Assembly (NCBI GenBank): GCA_009760855.2
Contig: WPIO01000129.1
Location: 62,001 to 126,000 of the forward strand
Direction of reading: 5' to 3'
DNA length: 64,000 nucleotides
Source of the DNA: Cristatella mucedo
Lineage: Eukaryota > Bryozoa > Phylactolaemata > Cristatellidae
Part shown: positions 23,561 through 33,644 of the stretch, piece by piece
Numbering within the stretch: position 1 is the stretch's first letter
Layout of the letters: each line of letters starts with the position of its first letter
Notes under the pieces: generated by a model
Seen by the model: only the letters and a program-made list of their open reading frames with translations
The model's database searches: none
What the model was told of the DNA's origin: nothing
Made by a program: the position numbers and the translations under genes

Positions 23561-24402
23561 TCGTACAAAATTCATCATATGCGATTTCTATTCATTATTT
23601 TTTAACTCTTTCAAATAATTTATTTTTATATAGAATGTAGTATCGAGAAATCAAACCTAATCTATCAGAGTATCGACTAAATCAAATATATAAATCAATA
23701 GAACCAATTTCTATAAGATTAAAGGATAGTGATTTATCTGGAGCAATGTCAATCTTTGTTACAAAGGCTCAACATGCTAGAATGGAAAAGTGTGGAAGCA
23801 AAGGTATTGGCTTGCAATTGAGATAAAGTCTCAAACAACTTAAAGTAAATAGAAAATAAGGTAGTGGTATTGTAGATTTAATAAATAAACATACTGGCAA
23901 TCGTGAAATGCATATTAAATTACCTTTTAGTGTTAAATCTGAAGAAGTTCCCGGAGGATCATTAAATAATTCTGGTAGGTATTCGTATTCTGGTCGAGGA
24001 ACAGAGTTCAATCAAAGAACGAATGAGGGGGAACACCCAAGTCAATGATTCAGACAACAAAGCACTTATCGACGATCACACTTGTACAGAAACAAGTTCA
24101 ATGTCTGAACCTAAAAGAACTGAAATAAAACATTTATCTGATTTAGTTGTAGTGGATCCACAGCTAGATTTGCATTAGATCCTAGACAGCCTGCTTATGT
24201 TAGGAAAATGCTGAGACTGTTGCAGCTGTTATGGCAGCAAAAGCTAAGCTAGGCTTTGGTTTTAGTGGTATGTTGAATGACTCATTTGCAAATGATTTTC
24301 AAAAAGATAAAGTAAGTAATCCCGATAGTCTAAACAAAATAACAAACTATGTGCGTGGTATTTTTGAGAGAATGTTAGATTTCACTAGAAAAAAGATATA
24401 AA
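23560..24402 (+). pseudogene. Candidate PLA2-like Polinton capsid-associated gene, broken
   Basis: Plus-frame pieces read HIKLPFSVKSEEVPGGS, then SGRYSYSGRGTEFNQR (about 23970-24020). A frame change near 24050 leads to a segment with NKALIDDHTCTET, and near 24225-24260 comes AAVMAAKAKLGFGF. Several Polinton and adintovirus-like elements carry a protein with a parvovirus-type phospholipase-A2-like domain: a Gly-rich Tyr/Cys loop, then an Asn/Asp-His motif, then a C-terminal Ala/Lys-rich KLG block. The order and spacing here fit. The catalytic His-Asp pair is not clearly preserved and the loop cysteine reads Ser, so any activity is lost. The family call rests on short blocks. Confidence 0.45.
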
Positions 24403-24509
24403 AAAATTTACGAATCGATTTTTGTTATGTTAATTGTTGTATCTACTTTTTATATCCAGAAGTAAACTGGATCAAATTCCCTTCGTTTAAAAACACTATA
24501 AACTTTAAC

Positions 24510-24950
24510 TTAATCTAATTTCAATTTAATATTAAGGTTCTCTATAGAATTATAAATGTCTTTAGTAATGTAATTTTCATCGCAAGAACCAGCAATAGCA
24601 AAGTCATAATCAAGTTTTTGAATTACATCAGCAATACTATTGAATTGTAGTTGCTTGTTCTTTTGATTAAATAATATGCTTGGCTTATTAGTAAAAGTAA
24701 ATATTACTCCAGTAGTTGATCGGTGAGATATATCATACCCACAGAGTTCAAGTTTCATATTTGCTCTTGCTGCAGTACCTTGAAGTATTGGTTTCACATC
24801 GTCAGTAATATACATCCATGCATTGAAGTAAGTTTTAGAATCTTTAGAAAGTTTTTCTTCAATGTGAATACGAGCTTGTTTTTCTTCTTGACATGACAAC
24901 GGAAAATTGTTCAGGATCGACATATTTCTCGATTTCCATGTCTATGAAGT
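24510..24950 (-). pseudogene. Minus-strand Polinton ORF, unidentified
   Basis: A 137-codon frame (24510-24923) encodes a soluble-looking mixed protein with the block NKPSILFNQKNKQLQF in the middle and an acidic C terminus. Just upstream, in another frame, MEIEKYVDPEQF begins at about 24942 and may be the true start of the same gene, with a shift between them. It follows the protease gene on the same strand and may have been co-transcribed. No family recognised. Confidence 0.45.
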
Positions 24951-24959
24951 GAAAATGTA

Positions 24960-25693
24960 TTGTTTTAATTAAACTATTAACTGCAGCGTGGTTCTAAAAT
25001 CTGTTTCTTGCATTAGTTTTAGGACGATTAAGCATATTTTTCCACAATCTGTTTGATCATATTTTTGTATTGTAAAAAGTTGAAAGCTTGGTATAACACC
25101 AAAATAATGTATTACTTCTGGCATTGTTGGAGCACCAAATGAATCAAATTAAAACCAATATTTACCTTCTTTTTTGAGTGCGACCCAGTGTCATATTGCT
25201 AAATCTGATTTTCCTGTATTGCAAATAGGACATTCATTTTCTAGTGGCGTTATTAGTTTGATTCTTGCAAATAAACCGCTAAAGTTTTTAAAATCTAATT
25301 CAAATACATAATTATTTATTTCTAGATCTGGTAAAGATGTTTATTTCACTTTTTTTAGTTTGGCAATAGTATTTTTAAGTTCAGCAATTATTTGTTGCTA
25401 GTTTTCTACTCTTGTTCAAAGTATTTTATAATATGATAGAACTCTTTCACCACTTGATCCTGTTACAAGTCTTTTGCCATGTGATAAAAAACAGTTCCAA
25501 GTCTTCTACCATGTAATACAACTCATTTACCTCTTGATTCTCCTCCTAGTTTGACAAATTTAGATTTCTTACTTCCACAAATAGTACAGACACCTTTTTT
25601 CATTCTTTTTAATCCTTTAGTGCTAACTACTTCAAAATACTGTTCATTAATTGTATCAGTGGTTTTTTCACACTTCATACAATAATTTTCCAT
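24960..25693 (-). pseudogene. Zinc-ribbon plus adenain-type cysteine protease, broken
   Basis: Read from ATG at 25693. The first about 50 codons contain YCMKCEKTTDT and GVCTICGSKKSKF, a four-cysteine zinc ribbon of the kind found at the start of some Polinton proteins. After frame changes comes the C48/adenain-like protease: NYVFELDFKNFSGLF, then HWVALKKEGKYW (catalytic His region), FDSFGAPTMPEVIHYFG, and finally KYDQTDCGKICLIVL, which holds the Gln and Cys of the active site. In Polintons this enzyme matures the capsid. A stop precedes the His block and others lie in the linker, so it is inactive. Zinc ribbon and protease may have been one protein or two adjacent genes. Divergent from the ATPase gene. 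Confidence 0.75.
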
Positions 25694-25726
25694 ATCTATA
25701 AATATAAAAACTTTTTTCAGCAGAGA
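25694..25726. promoter_or_regulatory. Candidate divergent promoter between protease and ATPase
   Basis: Only 33 bp separate the protease start (minus) and the ATPase start (plus). The gap contains TATAAATATAAAAA, a TATA-like run. Whether it acts as a bidirectional promoter is inference from the tight spacing. Confidence 0.35.
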
Positions 25727-25874
25727 ATGTCATTAAGAGGCAGAGCTTTTAATTTTGGACACGATATTGACACTGGTCATAACGAACCACTGCCTAGATT
25801 GCCTATTATAGAATTAGTACTAGGACCAAGTGGTACAGGTAATCACAGTTAGTAATGGACTGGATATTCTATGG
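25727..25874 (+). pseudogene. Polinton packaging ATPase, 5' part, cut by hAT-1
   Basis: From ATG at 25727 the product starts MSLRGRAFNF and reaches LVLGPSGTG, the Walker A (P-loop) of an FtsK/HerA-type genome-packaging ATPase, at residues 30-38. At the position of the P-loop lysine an Asn is read and the frame changes, consistent with a one-base loss. The following bases to 25874 remain readable in another frame up to the hAT insertion. The rest of the gene resumes at 28532. Confidence 0.7.
25867..25874. repeat. hAT-1 target-site duplication, left copy
   Basis: TTCTATGG, against TTTTATGT on the right (28532-28539): 6 of 8 match. Eight base pairs is the length expected for hAT elements. Mutations since insertion would explain the mismatches. 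Confidence 0.6.
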
Positions 25875-28531
25875 CAGGAGTTTCCAACACGAGGCCTGCG
25901 AGCCACAACCCGGCCCGCCGGGTTCTTCTATACGGCCCGCAACGTTATCCCAAAAAGTATCTGTCACTCCATGTTTTTCGTTATTTTTAATCATTACAAA
26001 CGGCGATATAAGACATGATTTATTTGGCTAGCCTTCATGTGAACATTTTGGCGTGAAGAGGTAATATATTTGTGCAACAGCGGCACCATTACGATTACAT
26101 GTATTACGCTTCCTCTAGCGGAATAAACTGTTTCACACTGTGGATAGAAAAAAAGAGGCGTTTCTCAGCTGTTGCTGCACGAACTGGAATCAGTCGGGTA
26201 GGTTTTTCAAAAAACGCGTATTTCTCAACTTACTTACTAATATTAAGATATTGCTGCGATAAAATACAAATGAATCCATTCGCAACTGATCTGTTTTTTA
26301 CTTTACAGAGAAAAATTGCGGTGTATATGAATACTAGCAAAAAAAACAAAAAATTGATGCAGAAGGAAGACTTTTCAAAGCATCTTGGACTGTAGACTAT
26401 TTTGTAATGGAACGCTTCGGTAGGATAATGTGCCTATATGCCAAAAAACAATCGCCGTTGCAAAGTGGTACAATGTTAAGCGACATTTTTCAGCAAAGCA
26501 TGGCTACAGAGACAACAGCCTGACTGGTCAACTTTGAATTGATCGCTTGAACTCGTTGAAACAGAGCGTCATCTGACAGCAGTCAATGTTTACAGCAGTC
26601 AACAACAAGTCTGAGGCTTCAACCAAAGTAAGTTTTGTAATAGCTGAAGCTATAGCTAAGTGGGGGAAAGCATTTTCCGATGGTAAATTTGTTAAGTAAT
26701 GCCCCAGGCTGTTTACTGGTGTGGTCTGTCCAGAAAAGAAGTCAGGAGTATAGAAAGTCAGTCCTTCTCATCAAACGATTGCGAGATTAGTTGACGAACT
26801 TGCATCCGACATTGAAGAAAGTCTCACTAAAAGATTTGCTAAATGCGAATTTTTATTCTCTTGCACTCGACAAAAGCACGGACAATAGCCATACAGCTCA
26901 ACTGTCGGTGTTTGCACGCTGAGTAACTGGAAAGTTTGTCATCATCGAAGAACAGTTGGATATATGTTCAATGAAAGGCACTACAACGGCGAGGGATATT
27001 TTGGATTAGGTCAAGAGGGTGATAACAAAATTTTAATCTTCCTGAAACTTAATTGATTGGCTTAGCCACAGAACAACAGACGGAGCCCCTTCAATGACAT
27101 TTAGACACAATGGATTCGTATCGTCTTATCGTCTTTAATGGTTAAATTAGTACCTCACAAAATTGTCAGTCATCACTGCATCATCCACCAAGAACAGCTA
27201 TGTGCAAAGGTCTTGACCATGCAACATGTAATGGACAATGTATTTTCAACAGTCAATGTGATAAGGCCTCATGCTCTAAGCCACAGACAATTTCAGGCTT
27301 TCCTTGAAGAGTTGGGATCAGATCATTGTGATGTTATTTATTTCTGCCAAGTCAATTGGCTAAGTAGGGCAAACACGTTAGCCACGTTTTGGTCACATCG
27401 GGACAAAATTGAAACAATAATGACAGAAAAGAGAAATGATGTTCTCTTTCTCGATGTCCAGAAGTGCTTAAATGACTTGTATTTTTTGGTGGACATGACC
27501 AAACATCTTGCAGATCTTAATGTCAAACTCCAAGGTAATAATCAACTGGTCCATAAAATATATGAGTCTGTTGTCGCGTTTTTGCAAAAGCTGAAAATTT
27601 TCCGGAAACACTTAGAACAGAAGAGACTGTTACATTTCACGACACTAGAAACAAGATCGCCTGAACGCCGGCTCATATGAATTACTCCACTCTTGTTAGC
27701 GAACTTATTGATGAATTCGAAGAGAGGTTTCAGGATTTCCAACAACATGCGATGACAAGAACATGATCAGTAATCCTTTTAAAATTGATCCCTCTGGTGC
27801 ACCTGATGAATTTCAACTCGAACTAATTGACACTCATGACGACAGCAATTTACAAACTGATTATCATCAGCATGACCTTGTTACCTTTTACAAGCAGTAT
27901 GTTTCATCAGAGTCTTTTCCAAACCTAGCCAAACATGCTCGCAGGTATATTGCACTTTTTGGCAGCACATATTGCTGTGAGCAGCTTCTTTCCAAACTGA
28001 AAAATGTGAAAACAAAGACTCGATCCGTTCTCACAGATGATCAATTATTATTAATCCTTAGAATTGCCCCATCCACTGTTGTAGCAGAGGTCGACTTTTT
28101 ATGCAAACAGAAACAATGCCAAATATCTCATTGATGCATGCAGTGCAGAAGACATTGAATACCTGTGACATTCAGTTTATCCGAAGACTATAATATTATG
28201 TGAGTCCTTGTCATGTAATTTTGTAAGTTTTATAGGTTTCTGTCTTCATGTTATTAAAATAAAAATCCAAAAATAAAAGATTGGCTATAATATCTATCAA
28301 ATTATTTTCCTGGACACATGAACACATTTTTATTATTTATAATTTTCATTATAATTATGCTAAAAAATACTATTGTATTTCGGTTTATTTATTAAGTATA
28401 ATAGTAATAGCCATACTAAATTACGATTCTATTATCTGATGCGGTCAACTACGCCAATTTACATGTGGCCCCCCAGACCTTTTAAATTTTTGAAATGTGG
28501 CCCCCTAAAGCTAAATGGTAGGACACCCTTG
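25875..28531 (+). mobile_element. hAT-1, autonomous-type hAT transposon inserted in the Polinton ATPase
   Basis: A 2657-bp element. The left end CAGGAGTTTCCAACACG and the right end, whose reverse complement begins CAAGGGTGTCCTACC, form imperfect terminal inverted repeats of the CAGGGGTGTCC type. A G+C-rich 5' leader (CACAACCCGGCCCGCCG) is shared with hAT-2 and hAT-3. It carries a transposase pseudogene and is flanked by an imperfect 8-bp duplication. On either side the Polinton ATPase reading continues in a single frame through one copy of the duplicated target, which confirms the junctions. Confidence 0.85.
26320..28134 (+). pseudogene. hAT-1 transposase, broken
   Basis: A hAT transposase related to the Charlie-like group that includes the transposon-derived half of vertebrate GTF2IRD2 proteins. 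The N-terminal zinc-finger region (26320-26560) is shredded by shifts. The longest open piece, 27138-27680 (180 codons), covers the central RNase H-like core with HHCIIHQEQLCAK (the C-x2-H signature) and FCQVNWLSRANTL. The second, 27763-28134 (123 codons), is the C-terminal dimerisation domain with YIALFGSTYCCEQL and a TKTRSVLTDDQL block. At least five breaks make it non-functional. hAT-2 is a better preserved relative. Confidence 0.8.
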
Positions 28532-28539
28532 TTTTATGT
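28532..28539. repeat. hAT-1 target-site duplication, right copy
   Basis: TTTTATGT, partner of TTCTATGG at 25867-25874. Confidence 0.6.
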
Positions 28540-28990
28540 TATGCTAAACTATAATAAGTGTACAGTCAATGCTTCAACTTTAGATCAAAAGTTATATCGT
28601 TGTCTTATGTCAATGACTAAAGATAACTGTGCCTATGTTTGGGTTAATGGTATTGATGATATGTCTGAAGTAGACTCAAATAAGAATTGTAAGAATGTTG
28701 TTGTACTTGATGATTTATTGACAGAAGATCAATCAATGATTTTAGACTATTTTACTATAGGAAGGCATAAGGGATTGAACATATACTATCTTGCTCAATT
28801 ATTTGCTAATATTCCAAGACTAGAAATCAGAAACAATATAAACATGATTATAATCTTTAGACAAAATTATACTGATACGGAGTATATTCGTGATGTGTAT
28901 GTGTATGATATAGAAAAGAAACTATTCAAAGAATTGGTTGATTCATATTTAAGAAATAGTTTTGAATATTATGTTATTGATTTAACCTAA
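28532..28990 (+). pseudogene. Polinton packaging ATPase, 3' part
   Basis: The frame running to the stop at 28988-28990 carries the second half of the ATPase. It has a Walker B-like NVVVLDDLL (about 28695-28720), then DYFTIGRHKGLNIYYLAQ, which fits the sensor region of the packaging ATPases, and ends in a Tyr-rich tail. About 150 codons are uninterrupted, which makes this the best-preserved stretch of the Polinton. The gene begins at 25727 and is split by hAT-1. Confidence 0.75.
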
Positions 28991-29069
28991 ACTGATTTTA
29001 GAAGGAAGGTTTTGTCAATTTATAATACAGGTAACCAATTAATAACTTTTACTTTATATAGGAATAATT

Positions 29070-30130
29070 GATGAAGAGATATGCATGAGTTAAAATAAAC
29101 CTTATAAAGTTTGTGTTCAAGAAGCAACTTATCTGCAAACTAAACTTAAAAACTGAGAGGAATTACGGGTTGGTACTATACTTGACAATGGTCAAGAAAT
29201 ACAGGAAGTGACGCAGAAATGATTCCAAGAGATAGAACATAACATGAGTTTAAATGAGTTTAAAGTTTATGAACGTGCAATAGAAAGATCAGAAGAATAT
29301 TCATTAGAATTTTTTTTTGATAAACTAAAACCAATTAGAACTTAAGTTGCTATAGAGATGAAGAGGAGTGAAAAAAATAAAAAAGTATTAGATAATAAGG
29401 AAGAAATAAAAAAGTATTGGATCAAGCAGAAAAAGTAATTCAAGAAAAATCAATACTACAAGAACCATAAAAACAGCAATGGTTGCTTTCAGCAAAGGAG
29501 GTCCCAAAAAGCACTTAATATAATTAGCTCAGCAATTAAAATGCATCTAATGAAGAATCAATTATATCTCCTAAAGAATATTGCAAATGTATTGTTGATA
29601 ATCGTAATGTTAATCATTCAACTGGTAGAGGTAAAAGAAAAAAGCAAGAATACGGGAATTAAAAAAAGATGAACCATTTGCAATAGCTACTCGTCCGCCA
29701 GTAGTTAACGAAAAAGAAATACTTTTATAACTTATTTCTAATGGGGATTTATCTGATAGAGTAAGAAGTACTATAACGAATCTTAATGAAAAAACTAAAA
29801 AACGATTTGATGGAACTCTTTTTAACATTTTTATAGAATTATTTAAAAAAAAAAGAAAAGAACACAAGCAGAAGAAATAATTGTTGAGTATCTTAAATAT
29901 AAGTTTAAACCAGAAGAGAAAGTTGGTCAGGGAATAAAACTAATACCACTATTAGTAATCAGGTATAAAGAAGTATTTGATAAAATACAATTATGGTTGT
30001 GTAAACATGCTGCTGGAAATAAAGGAGTAGTAGGTTCAAAAATCGCTGGGGTCAATATTCTTGCTAAGTCTAGAAATGTTCCAAAGAGTTATGTTGCTAA
30101 GATGAATAAACTTGCATTCGATATATAGAA
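29070..30130 (+). pseudogene. Polinton ORF, Lys/Glu-rich, unidentified
   Basis: Broken plus-frame pieces run from about 29100 (ELRVGTILDNGQEIQEV) through a highly charged coiled-coil-like stretch (29290-29460) and a block with ATRPPVVNEKEILL (29690-29730). The last piece, 29875-30128, contains EYLKYKFKPEEKVGQGIKL and IQLWLCKHAAGNKG. This looks like one gene or two adjacent genes. I do not recognise the family. An 85-codon minus frame at 29610-29867 is its shadow. Confidence 0.4.
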
Positions 30131-30540
30131 ATGCGTGATTTAACAAAGCATGTCAATGACATTTATAAAAGTGTTGAAACGGTTACAAAATCTAGTCAAG
30201 CAAGTAAAGAAGGGCATATATTTATTCTGACTGGAACAACTAATCCAATGAAAGTACCTATAAATTATCCTATTAAATTAGGAAACGAAAAGTCCAAGAT
30301 ATTTTTTTAAGGAGTTCAGTGGAACTAACTCTATAAAAAAATATAACTACTTCTAATAATAGTTTTGTTCGTAGAGCAGCAGGTGGATCAGCACAAGCAA
30401 TAACAATTAAACCTGGAATTTATACTGCTAATACAGATGACATGAACATTGGTATGGCTGATATAATTAACAATTCAATTACACAATTTGAAGCTACAAC
30501 TGATAAGTATGTTTTACGTGTTGACACTTTTTGTTGACAG
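30131..30540 (+). pseudogene. Candidate Polinton penton-like minor capsid gene, 5' part
   Basis: From ATG at about 30131: MRDLTKHVNDIYKSVE, then PMKVPINYPIKLGNEK and, after a frame change near 30305, NSFVRRAAGGSAQAITIKPG (30360-30420) and DDMNIGMADIINNS. This pattern (PI.L segment, NSI..IT..NNSF, ITI..G.Y) resembles the start of Polinton minor capsid (penton-base-like) proteins. A LINE-B insertion ends it at about 30540, and the gene seems to resume near 30810. The assignment rests on motif order only. Confidence 0.45.
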
Positions 30541-30803
30541 AGTTTTATACAGCACACTCGCAGCCTAAGCGGCTTTCGGTACGCATTCGGTAGCCATCAG
30601 ACTTTGTCTCACACAACAAAGAGAAAGTGGGAAGCACAGCAGAGTCAGGAGAGTAGTTGAGGTAGTGACTAGCATGGAAGTGGCTGCTCAGGACCGCTGA
30701 AAAAAATGAACCATAGTCGGAAGTAGGAGAGTAGTTGTCGTTGCTCAAGAATTATGGAAACGAGTTCCACAATCAAGGACCTTCAGAGCTAAAGCTTCTT
30801 CAA
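30540..30803 (-). mobile_element. LINE-B 3' fragment inside the Polinton
   Basis: On the minus strand the 67-codon frame 30545-30748 gives TSDYGSFFSAVLSSHFHASH, then the CETKSDGYRMRTESRLGCEC block of the LINE-B C terminus, nearly identical in layout to 62500-62660. It interrupts the penton-like gene. No target duplication was identified. Confidence 0.75.
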
Positions 30804-31200
30804 CTGATTCAAACATTAAAACAATGTATCCTAATAGACTCCTGCTGTTCGTACTCCAAATTTGAAATAGAATTGTGATGATGGAAATTTTTATTTAATA
30901 ATAAACTTAATACTTGTAAGTTGCAATTTAGTTGGAACTGGAACAAGTTATATGAATTGAACTGAAACACGAGTATTAAGGAGTTTTGCTTACAATTAAT
31001 ATATTTGGGAACAAATGATATAGGAACTAAATACTCTTGAATATCGAAACATTATTGGATATTATATTTCTGCTATATTAATACCTGTTGATAATCATAA
31101 TTTAAATGTATTGTATTTCAGTTCACAACAAATAACTATTATTATATAAATTGTTAAATTATAAGAATTTCTATATGGTTAACGGGAACTAATAATTAGG
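30804..31200 (+). pseudogene. Candidate penton-like gene, 3' part
   Basis: Plus-frame pieces read SCNLVGTGTSYMN, then TETRVLRSFAYN, then ELNTLEYRNIIGYYISAI and NLNVLYFSSQQITI, broken by stops. In Polinton minor capsid proteins a comparable series precedes the C terminus. Together with 30131-30540 it would form one gene split by the LINE-B insertion. Confidence is limited by the breaks. Confidence 0.4.
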
Positions 31201-31259
31201 ATTCAGAAACATTAGTACCACCGATTTTTCTTGGTTCAAACCATGGATATAGTAAAGTT

Positions 31260-31545
31260 TGATTAAGTAGAGTAGAGTTTACTTACATAAAGTTATATCA
31301 AATATCAGTCTTCGTGCAATTTTAAATTCCGGGAAATCTGGGCATATTTAAATCTCTTCTTCTCTGTTTAATGTTGCACGTGTAAATTCAAAATATCCCC
31401 TTCAAATGCAGAAGCTTGGAGCAACATAGACATATTGTAGCTCATGAAACCAACATCTTCATTCCATGTTCTGCTGTACTGTTTATCATTTCTGTCTTTC
31501 TCATTGTAATACTCTAGCATGCCACTTGAAGACTTCCTGTAAGGG
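31260..31545 (-). pseudogene. Minus-strand remnant at the Polinton right end, unidentified
   Basis: On the minus strand, 31540 down to about 31385 reads MLEYYNEKDRNDKQYSRTWN and then LQASAFEGDILNLHVQH before a stop. A further piece, PEFKIARRLIFDI, is in another frame. It looks coding-like but short. It could be a remnant of another capsid gene; I cannot identify it. Confidence 0.3.
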
Positions 31546-31564
31546 TTTTCTTATCCGTCCAGAA

Positions 31565-32452
31565 CCGGTTTTTTGGCTCTGCCAATATATCTCTCGTTGA
31601 ATCTGTGCGAAATCTATGTGTCATGTACCGAAGTGACCTCTCGTTAGACGACCACATCAGCTGCACAAGCAAGTCTGCCTACTTTCAGAAACATACATTG
31701 CTGAAATTCGGGCTCGTTTAGATAAGGATCCCACGTCTAAGTTGGTCCTTGCATTTGTGACATCCCGCCTTTACTTCTGTAACTCTCCACTTGCTGGCCT
31801 ACCAGCATGTGCAATCAGGCGATTTCAGCTGGTGCAAAACTCTTCAGCTAGGCTTGTCTGTCGTAAGCGTTCCAGTTGCCACATCAAACCACTTCTCATC
31901 GACCTGCACTGGCTACTAGTCAAGCAACAAATCGACTTAAAGGTTTTGTTGGTTACTTTTAGCTCACTTCGTTCTTTGGCTCCAGCCTATCTGTCAGATC
32001 TACTCCCACACCAGGCCAAGCATCGTACCACCAGCTTTTCGGAATCCTACAGTTTACCAATACCTAGTACAAACCTAAAATCCTTTGGAGACCGTGCATT
32101 TAGTTCTTATCATCCCAAAGCCTGGAACTCCCTCCCGACTTGTGTCACAACATCCCATACTGGACCAAATTTAAAAAGAACTTAAAAACATTCCTATTTA
32201 GGACAGCGTTCAGTAGGTCCCTATGACTCGTTTTTTATGTTCTTATGCCTGCTTACACTGTGAATGCTACCACTAATTACACTTGCATGCTTACCCTGTG
32301 CATTTCACCTTTAACCATGTTATTCACGTTGTTTATTAAGCATAATATTCATCAACATTCAATAAGGTTTCCCTTTGCAGCAAATGTAAAGTAATTAGAA
32401 AGAGTTTGATTTCTCTGAGAGTGCTTTTTAAAGTGCATTAGTATTATGGTTA
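31565..32452 (+). mobile_element. LINE-A 5'-truncated copy at the Polinton right border
   Basis: Contains the end of the RT ORF (open 31742-32185, 147 codons) with FVTSRLYFCNSPL, LVQNSSARLVCRKR, DLHWLLVKQQIDLKVL, LAPAYLSDLLPHQAKHRTT and KAWNSLPTCV, then the 3' UTR, the hairpin (AAAGTAATTAGAAAGAG...GAGAGTGCT) and a degraded (ATT)n tail. The upstream part to about 31565 aligns with the better-preserved copy at 38300-38400. It replaced or displaced the Polinton right end. Confidence 0.85.
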
Positions 32453-33644
32453 TTATTTACCAAGCCTGAATTACTGAGCACTTGCATGTACCAGCATTGT
32501 GTATTTCTGTTGATCGCCTTCCCATATAGTGAAAATAGTAAATTGGGCTCGCAGGTCATTCAGTGATTAAACCCATTAAACTATTTTCTGTATCGAGAAA
32601 TTAAAACAGCAAGTGAGCCTAGTTTACTGTGGATTTGGCAGCACTTGTTTCTTTGCCTACAATACAGGCTTTGTTCATGCAGCCTCGTAAATTAATCTAA
32701 TTAAGATGCAGTATCATCTACATGATGGGCATCGCACCACTATGGTTGTAATTCCAGTCTATTGAAAACAGTTTTCCACGTTAACCCGCGATATCCATTG
32801 GTTTAGCACGACCATGCTTGTTTTATATGGCAACATAAATCTTTGCTGTATCAACCATGCCATGTATTTGATCTTCAATACCGTATTAACAAACCATATC
32901 CACAAAGGCATCCAATAATGTGGACTCAATTTTGCATCGTGAGATAAAATTTCTTATGTTTTCAGTTAACTTGTTCGGGACTGCAGGTGAGCATTCACAT
33001 GCTTCTGCTCTGATAACACGGGTTAGCCAGCCGCCCAACATATACGAACAGTGCCACAGCTGCTATTTCCATAACAGGCGAGGAAAAACTGTGTGCTTGG
33101 TTCCATATTATAAGCAAATAAATTTCGTATTAGATTTTCTTAATTTAATAGGACTGTTCACATAAGGTTTTTGTCCTGTTTTCTTTAACGAATCAGGCCA
33201 GCCAGCTTCGTTACATATTCTAACTGTATTATGCCTGCTTTTCCACAAATATGCTTTTACCTGCTGCTGTTTTTATTTCGAGTTTCAGAAAACAATGTGA
33301 AGATTTATCGACTCTATTCCTTGACACTGCTCAGTGCTGTTCACAAGTACTGGCTTCCACCCGGCCTGGCCAGTTAGCTTCGCTTAGGTCACCGAGTGCA
33401 ATTATCTACAATTCGACGATATGAAATTCAAAGCTGTAGTTTTGATTCCAACATATAAAACAACGCAATTCCGGTAAGCCTACTAAATTTCACATATTGT
33501 TTACATAATTTCAATTACTATGACCTCTAACCGCAGACAACATAAATTCCCAATTGCAACTTTAATAAGCTAAGAAAAAACATATTCAGCTGATTATGGT
33601 ACTCGGTCTGCAACCAGCATACCTAACCCCACTCAATAAATAGA
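32453..33644. other. No recognisable gene
   Basis: No element recognised; the 81-codon plus frame at 32920-33165 has no family resemblance. Confidence 0.45.

Larger units (their letters stand above)
16100..31560. mobile_element. Maverick/Polinton element, decayed, with nested insertions
   Basis: A strongly A+T-rich island with sharply different composition from both flanks, holding in order: protein-primed family-B DNA polymerase (+), several unidentified ORFs (+), a PLA2-like gene (+), an unidentified ORF and zinc-ribbon/adenain-type protease (-), packaging ATPase (+, split by a hAT), an unidentified ORF (+) and a penton-like gene (+). This combination is diagnostic of Maverick/Polinton elements, which typically span 15-20 kb and form virions or descend from virion-formers. 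Every gene has stops and frameshifts. I could not find an integrase, a convincing major capsid gene, or matching terminal inverted repeats; the right end is probably lost to a LINE-A copy. Limits are estimated from composition. Confidence 0.85.

Noticed and set aside
29610-29867. 85-codon minus-strand frame in the Polinton
   Set aside because: The plus strand there has the more coding-like reading (Lys/Glu-rich, continuous with neighbours); the minus frame is its shadow.
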